A stretch of DNA of 14,867 nt, from the NCBI GenBank assembly GCA_023435265.1, contig JAEYRZ010000196.1, positions 1 to 14,867 on the forward strand, in the 5' to 3' direction. The notes beneath the pieces are model-generated. The model was given only the letters and a program-made list of their open reading frames with translations. It made no database searches and had not been told where the DNA came from. Positions 7,617-14,556 of this stretch are shown here, in pieces (position 1 is the stretch's first letter; each line of letters opens with the position of its first letter). The translations under genes were made by a program, and so were the position numbers. This stretch comes from Pseudomonadota bacterium (GTDB taxonomy: Bacteria > Desulfobacterota > Desulfobacteria > Desulfobacterales > Desulfosarcinaceae).

Positions 7617-9145
7617 AAGCCAAAATCCCACTGCGCAGCCGAATATTTCTGATCCTGAGCGCCCTGATGGCCATCACCGCCGTCGGCGCCCTGACCATGG
7701 TCTGGTATACCATGCGCATGGAAAACCTGATCACCACGGTGATCGAGAAGAACCTGGGCGCCTTCCAGGCCGCCCAGGCGCTCGAGGTGGCGCTGGTCAA
7801 TCAGAAAGGATATGTGACCTACTTCTTTCAGGACGGCGATCCCGAGTGGCTGCAGCAGCTGGCCGCACACCGACGGATATTCGAAACCCGCCTGAAAGAG
7901 GCCCAGGGCAAGGCCGGCAGCCTCAATCAACGCGAAACCCTTGCGCGCATCGAAGACCAGTACACCGCCTATACGCGCCTCAAGGACGAGGTGATCCGGC
8001 ATTATAAAGAGGGCCGCCGTGACGAAGGGACCCCCATCCACCAGCAGACCCGGCAGGGATTTTTCAATCTGATCGACTTGTGCGAAACCTACCGCCAGAT
8101 GCACGCCGCCGATATCGAGGCGGCACGCGCGCTGAGCCGCGTCGAAGCCGGGCGGCTGCGCTACATCGCGGCGGGAGGGCTCCTGATCGGCCTTGCCCTG
8201 GCGGTGCTGCTGGCCTTCATCCTGATCGGCCAGATTCTGGGCCCCGTCACGCGCCTGTTCGCCGAAACGAGCCGCAACGGGTCCGTCGAACCGACGAACA
8301 ATGTGGTGGCCGCACTCAGTCAACGCGTGCACGGCCTGCTCGAGAATGTGGACCAGACCCAAATGGAGCTGGCCCGCAGCCGCGAAAGCCTGCTGCATGC
8401 CGAAAAGCTGGCCATGGTGGGCAAGCTGGCGGCCGGCATGGCGCACAGCATCCGCAATCCGTTCACCTCGGTGAAGATGCGCCTTTTCTCGCTCAGCCGC
8501 TCCCTTGAGATGGACAGCGTTCAGAAAGAAGATTTCGATGTCATTTCCGAGGAAATCCGCCATATCGACACCATCGTGCAGAATTTTTTGGAGTTCTCCC
8601 GTCCGCCCAAACTGATCATGCAGCACATCAGCCCCTCCAGCGTGGTGGATATGGCCATGCAGCTGCTGCGCCACCGCCTGCGGTCCTACGATGTGAGCGC
8701 CGCCGTCGAGCGCACCCATCCCCTGCCGGCCGTTGGGGTTGACCCCGAGCAGCTCAAGGAAGTATTGGTCAACCTGATGATCAACGCCTGCGAAGCCATG
8801 CCCAACGGCGGCCACATCACGGTTACGGAACGGGTCGCGGAGGGCTCGGACGGCGCATCGGCCGTTATCGAGGTGAACGACAACGGCCCGGGAATTCCGC
8901 CGGACTGTCTGCCGAAGATTTTTCAGCCTTTCTTCACTACCAAGGAAGACGGGACGGGACTCGGATTGAGCATCGTGGACCGCATCATCCACGAACATGG
9001 CGGCGGCATCAAAGTGCAGTCACGGGAGGGATCGGGCACAACGTTCACGATCTCTTTGCCCATCGATCCGGCAAAACCGGAGCTTAAAATGGAATCGCAG
9101 CTTCGAGAAGAAGATGCAGCGTCCGGAAGTTGCCCGGGAAGATAG
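7613..9145 (+). CDS. Membrane sensor histidine kinase (NtrB-like catalytic core)
   Basis: 510 residues. Helix 1 is at about 9-30. A helical periplasmic domain (about 31-180) resembles four-helix-bundle sensors. Helix 2 is at about 182-208, followed by a short linker, a coiled coil (about 235-265), dimerisation domain and ATPase. The phosphoacceptor is His278 in GMAHSIRNPFTSVKMR. ATP-binding boxes are N (NLMINACEAM, Asn391), G1 (NDNGPGIP), F (FQPFFTTK) and G2 (GTGLGLS). The residue after the His is Ser, where this class normally has Glu (HExRNP). AAGGA precedes the start, which overlaps the previous stop (ATGA). The expected partner is the NtrC-type regulator at 9256; the receiver at 2322 is a second possible target. 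The signal sensed is unknown. Confidence 0.94.
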   Translation: MKAKIPLRSRIFLILSALMAITAVGALTMVWYTMRMENLITTVIEKNLGAFQAAQALEVALVNQKGYVTYFFQDGDPEWLQQLAAHRRIFETRLKEAQGKAGSLNQRETLARIEDQYTAYTRLKDEVIRHYKEGRRDEGTPIHQQTRQGFFNLIDLCETYRQMHAADIEAARALSRVEAGRLRYIAAGGLLIGLALAVLLAFILIGQILGPVTRLFAETSRNGSVEPTNNVVAALSQRVHGLLENVDQTQMELARSRESLLHAEKLAMVGKLAAGMAHSIRNPFTSVKMRLFSLSRSLEMDSVQKEDFDVISEEIRHIDTIVQNFLEFSRPPKLIMQHISPSSVVDMAMQLLRHRLRSYDVSAAVERTHPLPAVGVDPEQLKEVLVNLMINACEAMPNGGHITVTERVAEGSDGASAVIEVNDNGPGIPPDCLPKIFQPFFTTKEDGTGLGLSIVDRIIHEHGGGIKVQSREGSGTTFTISLPIDPAKPELKMESQLREEDAASGSCPGR

Positions 9146-9176
9146 CGGCGCTGCATCTCCGGGCGGGCGGCGAAAG

Positions 9177-9204
9177 TTGAAAGCTTTTGGAGTAATTCTA
9201 TCTT
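9177..9204 (+). promoter_or_regulatory. Possible sigma-70 promoter for the NtrC-type regulator
   Basis: TTGAAA at 9177-9182 and TATCTT at 9199-9204, with a 16-base spacer, in the 110-base gap between kinase and regulator. It would let the activator be made apart from the upstream genes. It is a moderate match only, found by eye. Confidence 0.4.
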
Positions 9205-9255
9205 ACGGTTACATCAACCCGACGGTCATTGTGAACATAACACCAGGAGCAGCGT

Positions 9256-10689
9256 GTGAGCACGATTCTGATCATCGACGACGACGACCAGTTGCGCAAG
9301 AGCTTCACCCGGTTATTGAGCGAAGAGGGATTCACGGTCAAAAGCGCCGCTTCGGGCGAAGCGGGACTCAAGTCGGTGCGCGAGCAGCTGCCCGACCTGG
9401 TGGTCCTGGATGTCCGCCTGCCGGGCATGAGCGGACTGGAGACCTTCAAGGCGATTCATGCATTGGAACACCGCTTGCCGGTTATCATCATGACCGCCTT
9501 CGGAACCACCGAAACCGCGATCGAAGCGACCAAGCTGGGCGCTTTCGACTACGTGCTCAAGCCCTTCGATGTCCCGGATATGCTGCTGACCATCAGGCAG
9601 GCCCTGGATGCGGGCCGGTTCATGCGGTCGCCGATCGCCATGAACGGGGCGCCCGACAACGCCGCCAGCGAGGCGATCATCGGTCGCAGCCCGGTCATGC
9701 AGGAGGTCTACAAATCGATCGGCCGGGTGGCGGCCACTGACGCCACGGTCCTGATCCGGGGCGAATCGGGCACCGGCAAGGAGTTGGCGGCCCGGGCGGT
9801 CTACCAGCACAGCCTGCGGTCGAAAAAACCGTTTTTGGTGATCAATTGCGTGGCCATTCCGGACACCCTCCTGGAAAGCGAGTTGTTCGGCTACGAAAAA
9901 GGTGCGTTCACGGGCGCCGCCCACCGACGGGTGGGCAAGATCGAGCAGGCTTCCGGAGGCACCATTTTCCTGGACGAAATCGGCGATATGCCGTTGAACC
10001 TGCAGGCCAAAATGCTGCGCCTGCTGCAGGAGAAGAGCGTCGAACGCCTCGGCGGCCGGGAAACCATCCCGGTGGATGTACGGATCATCGCCGCCACCAA
10101 CCGCGATCTCGAAGCGCTGATCGGGCAAGGTCAATTCCGCGAAGACCTGTACTACCGCCTGAAGGTGATCACCATCTGGCTGCCGCCCCTGAGTCAGCGC
10201 ACCGGCGACATTTCACTGCTGGCCGATTACTTCCTCTCCCGTTTCGCCAAAGAACTGGGCATCGATAATCCCGGGCTTTCCCGTGAGGCCCTTTCGTCGC
10301 TGCAGAAGTTCCCCTGGCCGGGGAACGTGCGCGAGCTGGCCAACACGCTGCAGAAAACGCTGATTTTCAATCGCGGCACGCCCATCAGCGCCGAGGACAT
10401 CGCCAAGGCGTCGGGCGAGCGGACTCCGGAAACCGCCGCCGCAACGATTTCGGCCGAGGAGGCCATCCGCCAGTGGGCCCGCCGGCAGATCATGGGCCAG
10501 CAGGAAGGCAATGTCTTCGAGGCCTGCATGGACCGTTTCGCCAGCCTGCTGATTGCCGAGGCGCTGAGCATCACCGGCGGCAACCGGTCGCGGGCGGCAA
10601 AGCTTCTGGGCCTGTCGCGGCCCACCCTGCATTCCAAAATCGAAAAATTCAGCCTGGAGATCGAAACCCTCGTCAAAAAAGCCGATTGA
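9256..10689 (+). CDS. NtrC-family sigma-54-dependent response regulator
   Basis: 477 residues in the order receiver, AAA+ domain, Fis-type helix-turn-helix. The receiver (1-120) has Asp9/Asp10 and phosphoacceptor Asp52 in VVLDVRLPG. The AAA+ domain (about 140-375) has Walker A GESGTGKE (169-176), the sigma-54-contacting GAFTGA loop (216-221), Walker B GTIFLDEIGD and the sensor motif WPGNVREL. The C-terminus carries GGNRSRAAKLLGLSRPTLHSKI, the DNA-binding helix-turn-helix. Start is GTG 9256, with AGGAG six bases upstream. All residues needed to activate sigma-54 polymerase are present. The two palindrome plus sigma-54 promoter units in this window are its most likely targets (inference). The kinase directly upstream is the natural phosphodonor. 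Confidence 0.96.
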   Translation: MSTILIIDDDDQLRKSFTRLLSEEGFTVKSAASGEAGLKSVREQLPDLVVLDVRLPGMSGLETFKAIHALEHRLPVIIMTAFGTTETAIEATKLGAFDYVLKPFDVPDMLLTIRQALDAGRFMRSPIAMNGAPDNAASEAIIGRSPVMQEVYKSIGRVAATDATVLIRGESGTGKELAARAVYQHSLRSKKPFLVINCVAIPDTLLESELFGYEKGAFTGAAHRRVGKIEQASGGTIFLDEIGDMPLNLQAKMLRLLQEKSVERLGGRETIPVDVRIIAATNRDLEALIGQGQFREDLYYRLKVITIWLPPLSQRTGDISLLADYFLSRFAKELGIDNPGLSREALSSLQKFPWPGNVRELANTLQKTLIFNRGTPISAEDIAKASGERTPETAAATISAEEAIRQWARRQIMGQQEGNVFEACMDRFASLLIAEALSITGGNRSRAAKLLGLSRPTLHSKIEKFSLEIETLVKKAD

Positions 10690-10704
10690 TCCAGCGATTC
10701 CGAA

Positions 10705-10721
10705 GGCCGGAACACCCGGCC
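10705..10721 (+). terminator. Short GC hairpin after the regulator gene (weak terminator candidate)
   Basis: GGCCGG (10705-10710) pairs perfectly with CCGGCC (10716-10721) around AACAC, 16 bases after the stop codon. No T-run follows, so it may be only a 3'-end stabilising hairpin. Confidence 0.35.
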
Positions 10722-10822
10722 GGACCATTTGCGCGGCCCGGAAGCGCGTCCATGCCGCCGCTGACGGGGATGCCGGACCGCAATCGATTCCGATCTGCTT
10801 CACTCCACCACCGGTAGCGGTT

Positions 10823-10837
10823 TTTACAGCATGTAAA
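10823..10837. promoter_or_regulatory. Palindromic upstream activator site 2 (TTTACAGCATGTAAA)
   Basis: Two perfect 6-base arms, TTTACA and TGTAAA, around GCA. It is the second copy of the site at 2130-2144, with the same trailing GAAG-N2-CGACA. Its centre lies 107 bases before the -12 GC of the sigma-54 promoter at 10923-10937, against 106 bases for copy 1. This matched geometry is the main evidence that both are real enhancer sites. Confidence 0.75.
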
Positions 10838-10922
10838 GAAGACCGACAAATCCCGCCGGCCGCCATTCTTTTCTTCCGCCGCTAAAAGACCGAATAGTAA
10901 ATAGATCCGGTCTCCCGGCCAC

Positions 10923-10937
10923 TGGCATGTCCCTTGC
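10923..10937 (+). promoter_or_regulatory. Sigma-54 promoter of the UspA/CBS-ACT operon
   Basis: TGGCAT at 10923-10928, a five-base spacer, and TTGC at 10934-10937, followed by T. It differs from consensus only at the last base of the -24 box, and GG and GC are ten bases apart. Transcription should start near 10949, leaving a leader of about 116 bases before the ATG at 11065. Confidence 0.78.
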
Positions 10938-11020
10938 TCTCAACAGCAGCAGCGGCAGACACGCGGACATGGAAGGGCGAAGCGGGGCGGCGGAACGGCC
11001 GCGGCCCGCCGGACCCGTAA

Positions 11021-11043
11021 GCCGCCGGACCGCTGCCGGCGGC
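11021..11043 (+). other. Leader hairpin upstream of uspA-like gene
   Basis: GCCGCCGG (11021-11028) pairs perfectly with CCGGCGGC (11036-11043) around a seven-base loop. It ends ten bases before the AAAGGAG Shine-Dalgarno (11053-11059). A very stable stem this close could protect the mRNA or influence ribosome access. No regulatory RNA family is recognised. Confidence 0.4.
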
Positions 11044-11064
11044 ACTTCGACGAAAGGAGCGTCT

Positions 11065-11523
11065 ATGTCTTTTATAAAAACCATCATGGCGGCGATCGAT
11101 TTCTCGAAGTATTCACCCCCGACCGCCCGATATGCCTCTCAAATGGCCAAGGCACTGGATTCCGAACTGTTGTTCGTCAATGTCATCAATCAACGCGATA
11201 TCGATACCGTCCAGCGCATCATGGCCTCCTATGAAACATTCAAGATGGACCAGTTCATGAAGGAGCGCATGCGCGCGCGGCATGAGGAAATGGAGGCGTT
11301 GATCAAAAGCTCCGATGCGGGCGGCGCGAAAACGCGCACGATCGTCCGCGTTGGGGTGCCTTATCAGCAACTGCTGGCCGTAATCGAAGAAGAAAAGCCC
11401 GACCTGCTGATCATGGCCACCAAAGGCCGCAGCGATATCATCGATGTGGTGATGGGCTCCTGTGCGCGCATCATGCAGCGGCGCTGCCCCATTCCGGTGT
11501 TGAGCATCCGCAACGGTCTGTAG
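11065..11523 (+). CDS. Universal stress protein (UspA family)
   Basis: 152 residues, the normal size for a single-domain Usp. The first strand is FIKTIMAAIDFS with the conserved Asp. The C-terminal nucleotide-binding signature is ATKGRSDIIDVVMGS, followed by CPIPVLSIR. This is the ATP-binding type (G-x2-G-x9-G-S) with Ala in place of the first Gly. An unusually charged helical stretch, about 45-75, lies in the middle. ATG 11065 is chosen because AAAGGAG lies five bases upstream. In-frame codons back to 10927 fall inside the sigma-54 promoter and cannot be translated from it. It is co-transcribed with the CBS-ACT gene 53 bases downstream and is a likely output of the NtrC-type regulator. Confidence 0.92.
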   Translation: MSFIKTIMAAIDFSKYSPPTARYASQMAKALDSELLFVNVINQRDIDTVQRIMASYETFKMDQFMKERMRARHEEMEALIKSSDAGGAKTRTIVRVGVPYQQLLAVIEEEKPDLLIMATKGRSDIIDVVMGSCARIMQRRCPIPVLSIRNGL

Positions 11524-11576
11524 GGAAAGCCGTTTCCAATCAGCCGGCGTCAACAAGCGAACAGGGAGGCAAGTCT

Positions 11577-12260
11577 ATGCTGGTAAAATATTGGATGAAC
11601 CGTGACCCCATTGTGATCGGCGCCGAAGAATCCATGCGGCACGCAACCGACCTGATGAAGAGCCACGATATCCGCATGCTGCCGGTCATGCGCAAGAACA
11701 GGCTCGTGGGTGTGGTCACCGACCGCGATCTCAAGCGCGCCTCGGCCTCGGATGCGACTTCACTGGAGATCCATGAATTGCTCTACCTCATATCGAAAAT
11801 CAAAGTGGCCGACATCATGAGCAAACCGGCCGTCATGGTCCAGATGAACCAGACCATCGAGGAGACCGCCGAAATTCTGATGCGCCGGAAAATCTCCGGT
11901 GCGCCGGTGGTGGATGAAAACGACCAACTGCGCGGCATCATCACCCAGCACGATCTCTTCCGCGCCATGATCTCGCTGACCGGCGTGCAGGGCCGCGGCC
12001 TGCATATCGCCCTGATGCTGCAGGATCGGCCGGGTTCGATCATGGAAATCGCCAACCTGATCCGTGAAGTGGGCGGCCGGACGGTCAGCATCCTGACCTC
12101 GTTCAGCCGCTGCGAGGAAGGCTATCGCCGCGTCTACTTCCGTATTTACCGGATGGAGCGCGAAAAGGTGGACCGGCTGCTGACCCAGATCCGCGACCGC
12201 GCCCAGCTGCTCTATCTCGTCGATCACCGTGAAAACCGGCGTGAAATATATATGGAGTAG
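11577..12260 (+). CDS. CBS-pair plus ACT domain protein (AcuB-like)
   Basis: 227 residues, cytoplasmic. CBS 1 is about 1-60: WMNRDPIVI, IRMLPVM, then LVGVVTDRDL. CBS 2 is about 75-130: VADIMSKPAVMV, ISGAPVVD, then LRGIITQHDLFRA. A C-terminal ACT domain is about 140-215 (ALMLQDRPGSIMEIANLIRE). CBS pairs sense adenine nucleotides and ACT domains often sense amino acids, so it is probably a small energy or metabolite sensor. Proteins of this layout are often annotated AcuB. There is no acetoin gene nearby, so I do not transfer that role. GGGAGG lies seven bases upstream of the ATG. It is second in the sigma-54-driven operon with the UspA gene. Confidence 0.9.
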   Translation: MLVKYWMNRDPIVIGAEESMRHATDLMKSHDIRMLPVMRKNRLVGVVTDRDLKRASASDATSLEIHELLYLISKIKVADIMSKPAVMVQMNQTIEETAEILMRRKISGAPVVDENDQLRGIITQHDLFRAMISLTGVQGRGLHIALMLQDRPGSIMEIANLIREVGGRTVSILTSFSRCEEGYRRVYFRIYRMEREKVDRLLTQIRDRAQLLYLVDHRENRREIYME

Positions 12261-12285
12261 TCAACCCCCCGTACGTCCCTCCACT

Positions 12286-12316
12286 CCCCCGCCAGGCCCG
12301 CCGGTCCTGGTGGGGG
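12286..12316 (+). terminator. GC-rich hairpin after the CBS-ACT gene
   Basis: CCCCCGCCAGG (12286-12296) pairs with CCTGGTGGGGG (12306-12316), with one G-T pair and a nine-base loop. It begins 25 bases after the stop codon. It lacks a T-run, so it is either an atypical terminator or an mRNA-stabilising end. Confidence 0.5.
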
Positions 12317-12639
12317 GCCCACTCTGCAGGCAGACCTCTGAAGGCCGCCATGCCTCGCTCTAACCGATTCGGCGCCAAAGGGCATCGATGCGCCGGCGTT
12401 GCATCGTCCGGGCTTTTTGGATAAGCGGTTGCATGAAACATCCTCGTGTGATTAACGGCACTGGGGGTGTGCCGGGAAGCTAAGTACACGTTTTCATAAT
12501 TCGATAACGTATCGCCACCCGGCTGGCAGGTCATTGTTCGCGCAGCGGCGCCGAGAACTCGAATAGATTCTCATCGTCCATAACGTACTGCCTGCGGGAC
12601 CGGTTTGGGTTCATGATCGGCCGGTCTATGGCTCGGTAA
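12317..12639. other. Intergenic region before the alpha/beta hydrolase, no supported gene
   Basis: No convincing gene on either strand. Small structures seen: a hairpin CGGCAC (12456-12461) with GTGCCG (12469-12474) around TGGGGGT, and a palindrome CGATA-ACG-TATCG at 12502-12514 in a locally AT-rich patch. A minus-strand peptide ending at 12531 (MDDENLFEFS...) looks protein-like but has no ribosome-binding site. The promoter of the downstream gene is not obvious. Confidence 0.4.
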
Positions 12640-12683
12640 CGGAATCGGTATCGATATCCAATTCGATTGCGATCCCGATTCCG
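12640..12683. repeat. Long inverted repeat upstream of the alpha/beta hydrolase
   Basis: Arms CGGAATCGGTATCG (12640-12653) and CGATCCCGATTCCG (12670-12683) match at 13 of 14 positions around a 16-base AT-rich loop. It lies 57 bases before the ATG at 12741. It could be an operator, a leader hairpin or the remnant of a small mobile repeat. No T-run follows. Confidence 0.6.
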
Positions 12684-12740
12684 ACCCCGAAATGATATGG
12701 TACGATGCTTATGAATATGTGTACTGAGCAGGAGTGGGCG

Positions 12741-13352
12741 ATGGAACGTGCGATCACCTTTCGGTCCGGAAATACCCGGTTGGAAGGCAGGCTGTATCGG
12801 GGTGCGGGCGAAAACGCGGCCGCGATCGCCCATCCGCATCCGCAGATGGGCGGGGACATGGAAAACCCTGTCGTGAAGCTGGCGGCCGAAGCCTACCGGC
12901 AGGCCGGATGGACAACGCTGCGCTTCAATTTTCGGGGTGTCGGGCGCAGCGAGGGCGCCTTTGACCATGGCAACGGCGAGCAGCTCGATCTGCAGGCCGC
13001 CATCGGCCGGCTCCGTGTCGTCGGCGGCCGGCGTCTCGACGTGGTCGGGTACTCTTTCGGCGCCTGGATCGCCGCCCGCTGGGCCCGGAGCAATCCATCC
13101 CACGGCCAGACCATCGTTCTGGTGGCGCCTCCGGTGGATTTCCTTGAATTCGGAACCGCTTCGATACCGGGATTGCGGCATGTCATCATCGGCGAACACG
13201 ACGATTTCGCCCGGGTTCTGCATGTCGAGCGTTGTCTTGGCGGCTGGCAGCCGGGGGCCGGCATGCACATCGTTTCCGGCGCGGACCATTTTTTCGCCGG
13301 CTGCGGCCAAGCCCTGCAGGCAGCGCTGGCCGCAGCCGTCCGCGACCGCTGA
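12741..13352 (+). CDS. Alpha/beta hydrolase
   Basis: 203 residues, cytoplasmic (no signal peptide). Fold markers in order: an HPHPQMGGDMENPVV segment near residue 31 (oxyanion region), RFNFRGVGRSEG, the nucleophile elbow GYSFGAW with Ser105, and GADHFFAG with the presumed catalytic His183. Asp154 or Asp155 after IIGEH is the probable acid. The layout is that of the short dienelactone-hydrolase/Tex30-like hydrolases common in proteobacteria; the substrate is unknown. ATG 12741 is preferred over 12705 because AGGAG lies six bases upstream. It is monocistronic and convergent with the EamA gene, 45 bases apart. Confidence 0.9.
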   Translation: MERAITFRSGNTRLEGRLYRGAGENAAAIAHPHPQMGGDMENPVVKLAAEAYRQAGWTTLRFNFRGVGRSEGAFDHGNGEQLDLQAAIGRLRVVGGRRLDVVGYSFGAWIAARWARSNPSHGQTIVLVAPPVDFLEFGTASIPGLRHVIIGEHDDFARVLHVERCLGGWQPGAGMHIVSGADHFFAGCGQALQAALAAAVRDR

Positions 13353-13397
13353 CGGTCCCTTAAACCATATTTTCAGCACGCGCCGCGCGTCGATTGT

Positions 13398-14312
13398 TCA
13401 GGAAGTCAGCCCCTGCCGCGTCTTTTTGAAGCCGATCAAACCGTACAGCTGCGACAGCAGCATGCCGGCCAGCATCAGGCCGCAGCCGACCAGCGCCCGC
13501 GTGGTAAAGCGCTCGTCCAGAAACCACCAGCCGCCCACGGCGGCGAAAACGACCTCGAGGCTGAGAATAATGGCGGCGTGGGCCGGCTGGGCATGACGCT
13601 GGGCGACCACCTGCAGCGTGTAGGCCACGGCCACGGACATGAGGCCGCCATACAGGATGGGCAGCGCCGCGCGAACGATGCCGCCCCATGCGACGGTTTC
13701 GAAAAACAGGGCCGCCGCGCCGCTCAACACGGCGCACAGCGTGAATTGAATGGCGGCCAGCATCAGCGGGTCGGTACGCGGCGCGACACGGGCGATGACA
13801 TGCACATGCAGCGCCCACACCACGGCGCCGCAGAGCACCAGGAAATCTCCGCGGCCGATGCCGAAGCTTTCGGTGATGCTGAGCAGGTACAGTCCGGCCG
13901 CTGCAAGCAAAGCGCCCAGCCAGGAGCCGGCCGTGGAGCGTTGACGCACGAGGAGCCCCATCAGCGGCACGATCACGACGTAGAGTCCGGTGATGAAGCC
14001 CGCGTTGCCGGCGGTGGTGTAAACCAGTCCGGTTTGCTGGAAAGAGATCCCGCCGAACAGGGCCAAACCGGCCAGGCCGCCTCCCCATGCATACACCCTG
14101 CAGCCGCCCGGAGCGCCGCGCGGCGCAAAGAGATGCCTCCGCGTTGAGATCACGGCCAACGGCAGCAGTACGGCCGCCCCCAGGGCGAAGCGAACGGCGC
14201 TGTAGGTGAAAGGGCCGATATGATCCATCCCCATGCGCTGGGCCGCGAAGGCGAAGCCCCAGATCACCGCGGTAAGGATCAGCATCAGATCTGATTTGAG
14301 CGAAGGCGACAT
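13398..14312 (-). CDS. EamA-family (drug/metabolite transporter superfamily) permease
   Basis: 304 residues with about ten membrane helices in two EamA halves. The N-terminus LMLILTAVIWGFAFAAQRMG and the helix-3/4 segment FQQTGLVYTTAGNAGFITGLYVVIVPL are typical. The second half begins near residue 155 and ends with FLDERFTTRALVGCGLMLAGML. Members export or import small metabolites such as amino acids; the substrate cannot be read from sequence. The start has no strong Shine-Dalgarno, but the conserved N-terminus begins here. It is on the opposite strand from the signalling operons and probably unrelated to them. Confidence 0.93.
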   Translation of the reverse strand: MSPSLKSDLMLILTAVIWGFAFAAQRMGMDHIGPFTYSAVRFALGAAVLLPLAVISTRRHLFAPRGAPGGCRVYAWGGGLAGLALFGGISFQQTGLVYTTAGNAGFITGLYVVIVPLMGLLVRQRSTAGSWLGALLAAAGLYLLSITESFGIGRGDFLVLCGAVVWALHVHVIARVAPRTDPLMLAAIQFTLCAVLSGAAALFFETVAWGGIVRAALPILYGGLMSVAVAYTLQVVAQRHAQPAHAAIILSLEVVFAAVGGWWFLDERFTTRALVGCGLMLAGMLLSQLYGLIGFKKTRQGLTS

Positions 14313-14364
14313 GCACTATTGTTCTGAGATAATGATCAGCGTGAACCGCACCCGCGGCGCGGCT

Positions 14365-14393
14365 TTCATACCCTACAGGGTGAGCGATGTAAA
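14365..14393 (-). promoter_or_regulatory. Candidate sigma-70 promoter for the EamA gene
   Basis: Read on the minus strand: TTTACA at 14393-14388, a 17-base spacer, and TATGAA at 14370-14365. This is about 53 bases before the start codon. It is a good spacing match found by eye. Confidence 0.5.
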
Positions 14394-14556
14394 TGCCGCG
14401 TTCCGAAAATAACGGACCCGGTTCGGCATTCTCGATTAAACCGAGTGGCGCAGGCAAGCCGGGCGGCTGCCCCTCCCGCGCCCGCAAGCCTGAAGAGATC
14501 ATGTGGCATGCATCAGGCCGCGATCGGAAGAATCAAATGGTCGATGGGTAAACCCT

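Noticed and set aside
7514..8998. 494-codon minus-strand open frame
   Set aside because: Antisense to the histidine kinase, whose H, N, G and F boxes are intact.
10927..11064. Upstream extension of the UspA frame
   Set aside because: It starts within the sigma-54 promoter and the predicted leader. ATG 11065 has a strong ribosome-binding site and a typical UspA N-terminus.
12524..12538. TGGCAG-N5-TTGT-like sequence in the gap before the hydrolase
   Set aside because: It lacks the invariant -12 GC at the right distance, and no TTTACA/TGTAAA palindrome lies upstream.
12531..12581. Minus-strand 16-codon peptide MDDENLFEFSAPLREQ
   Set aside because: Looks protein-like but has no Shine-Dalgarno and no upstream coding continuation apart from antisense of the hydrolase; too short to support.
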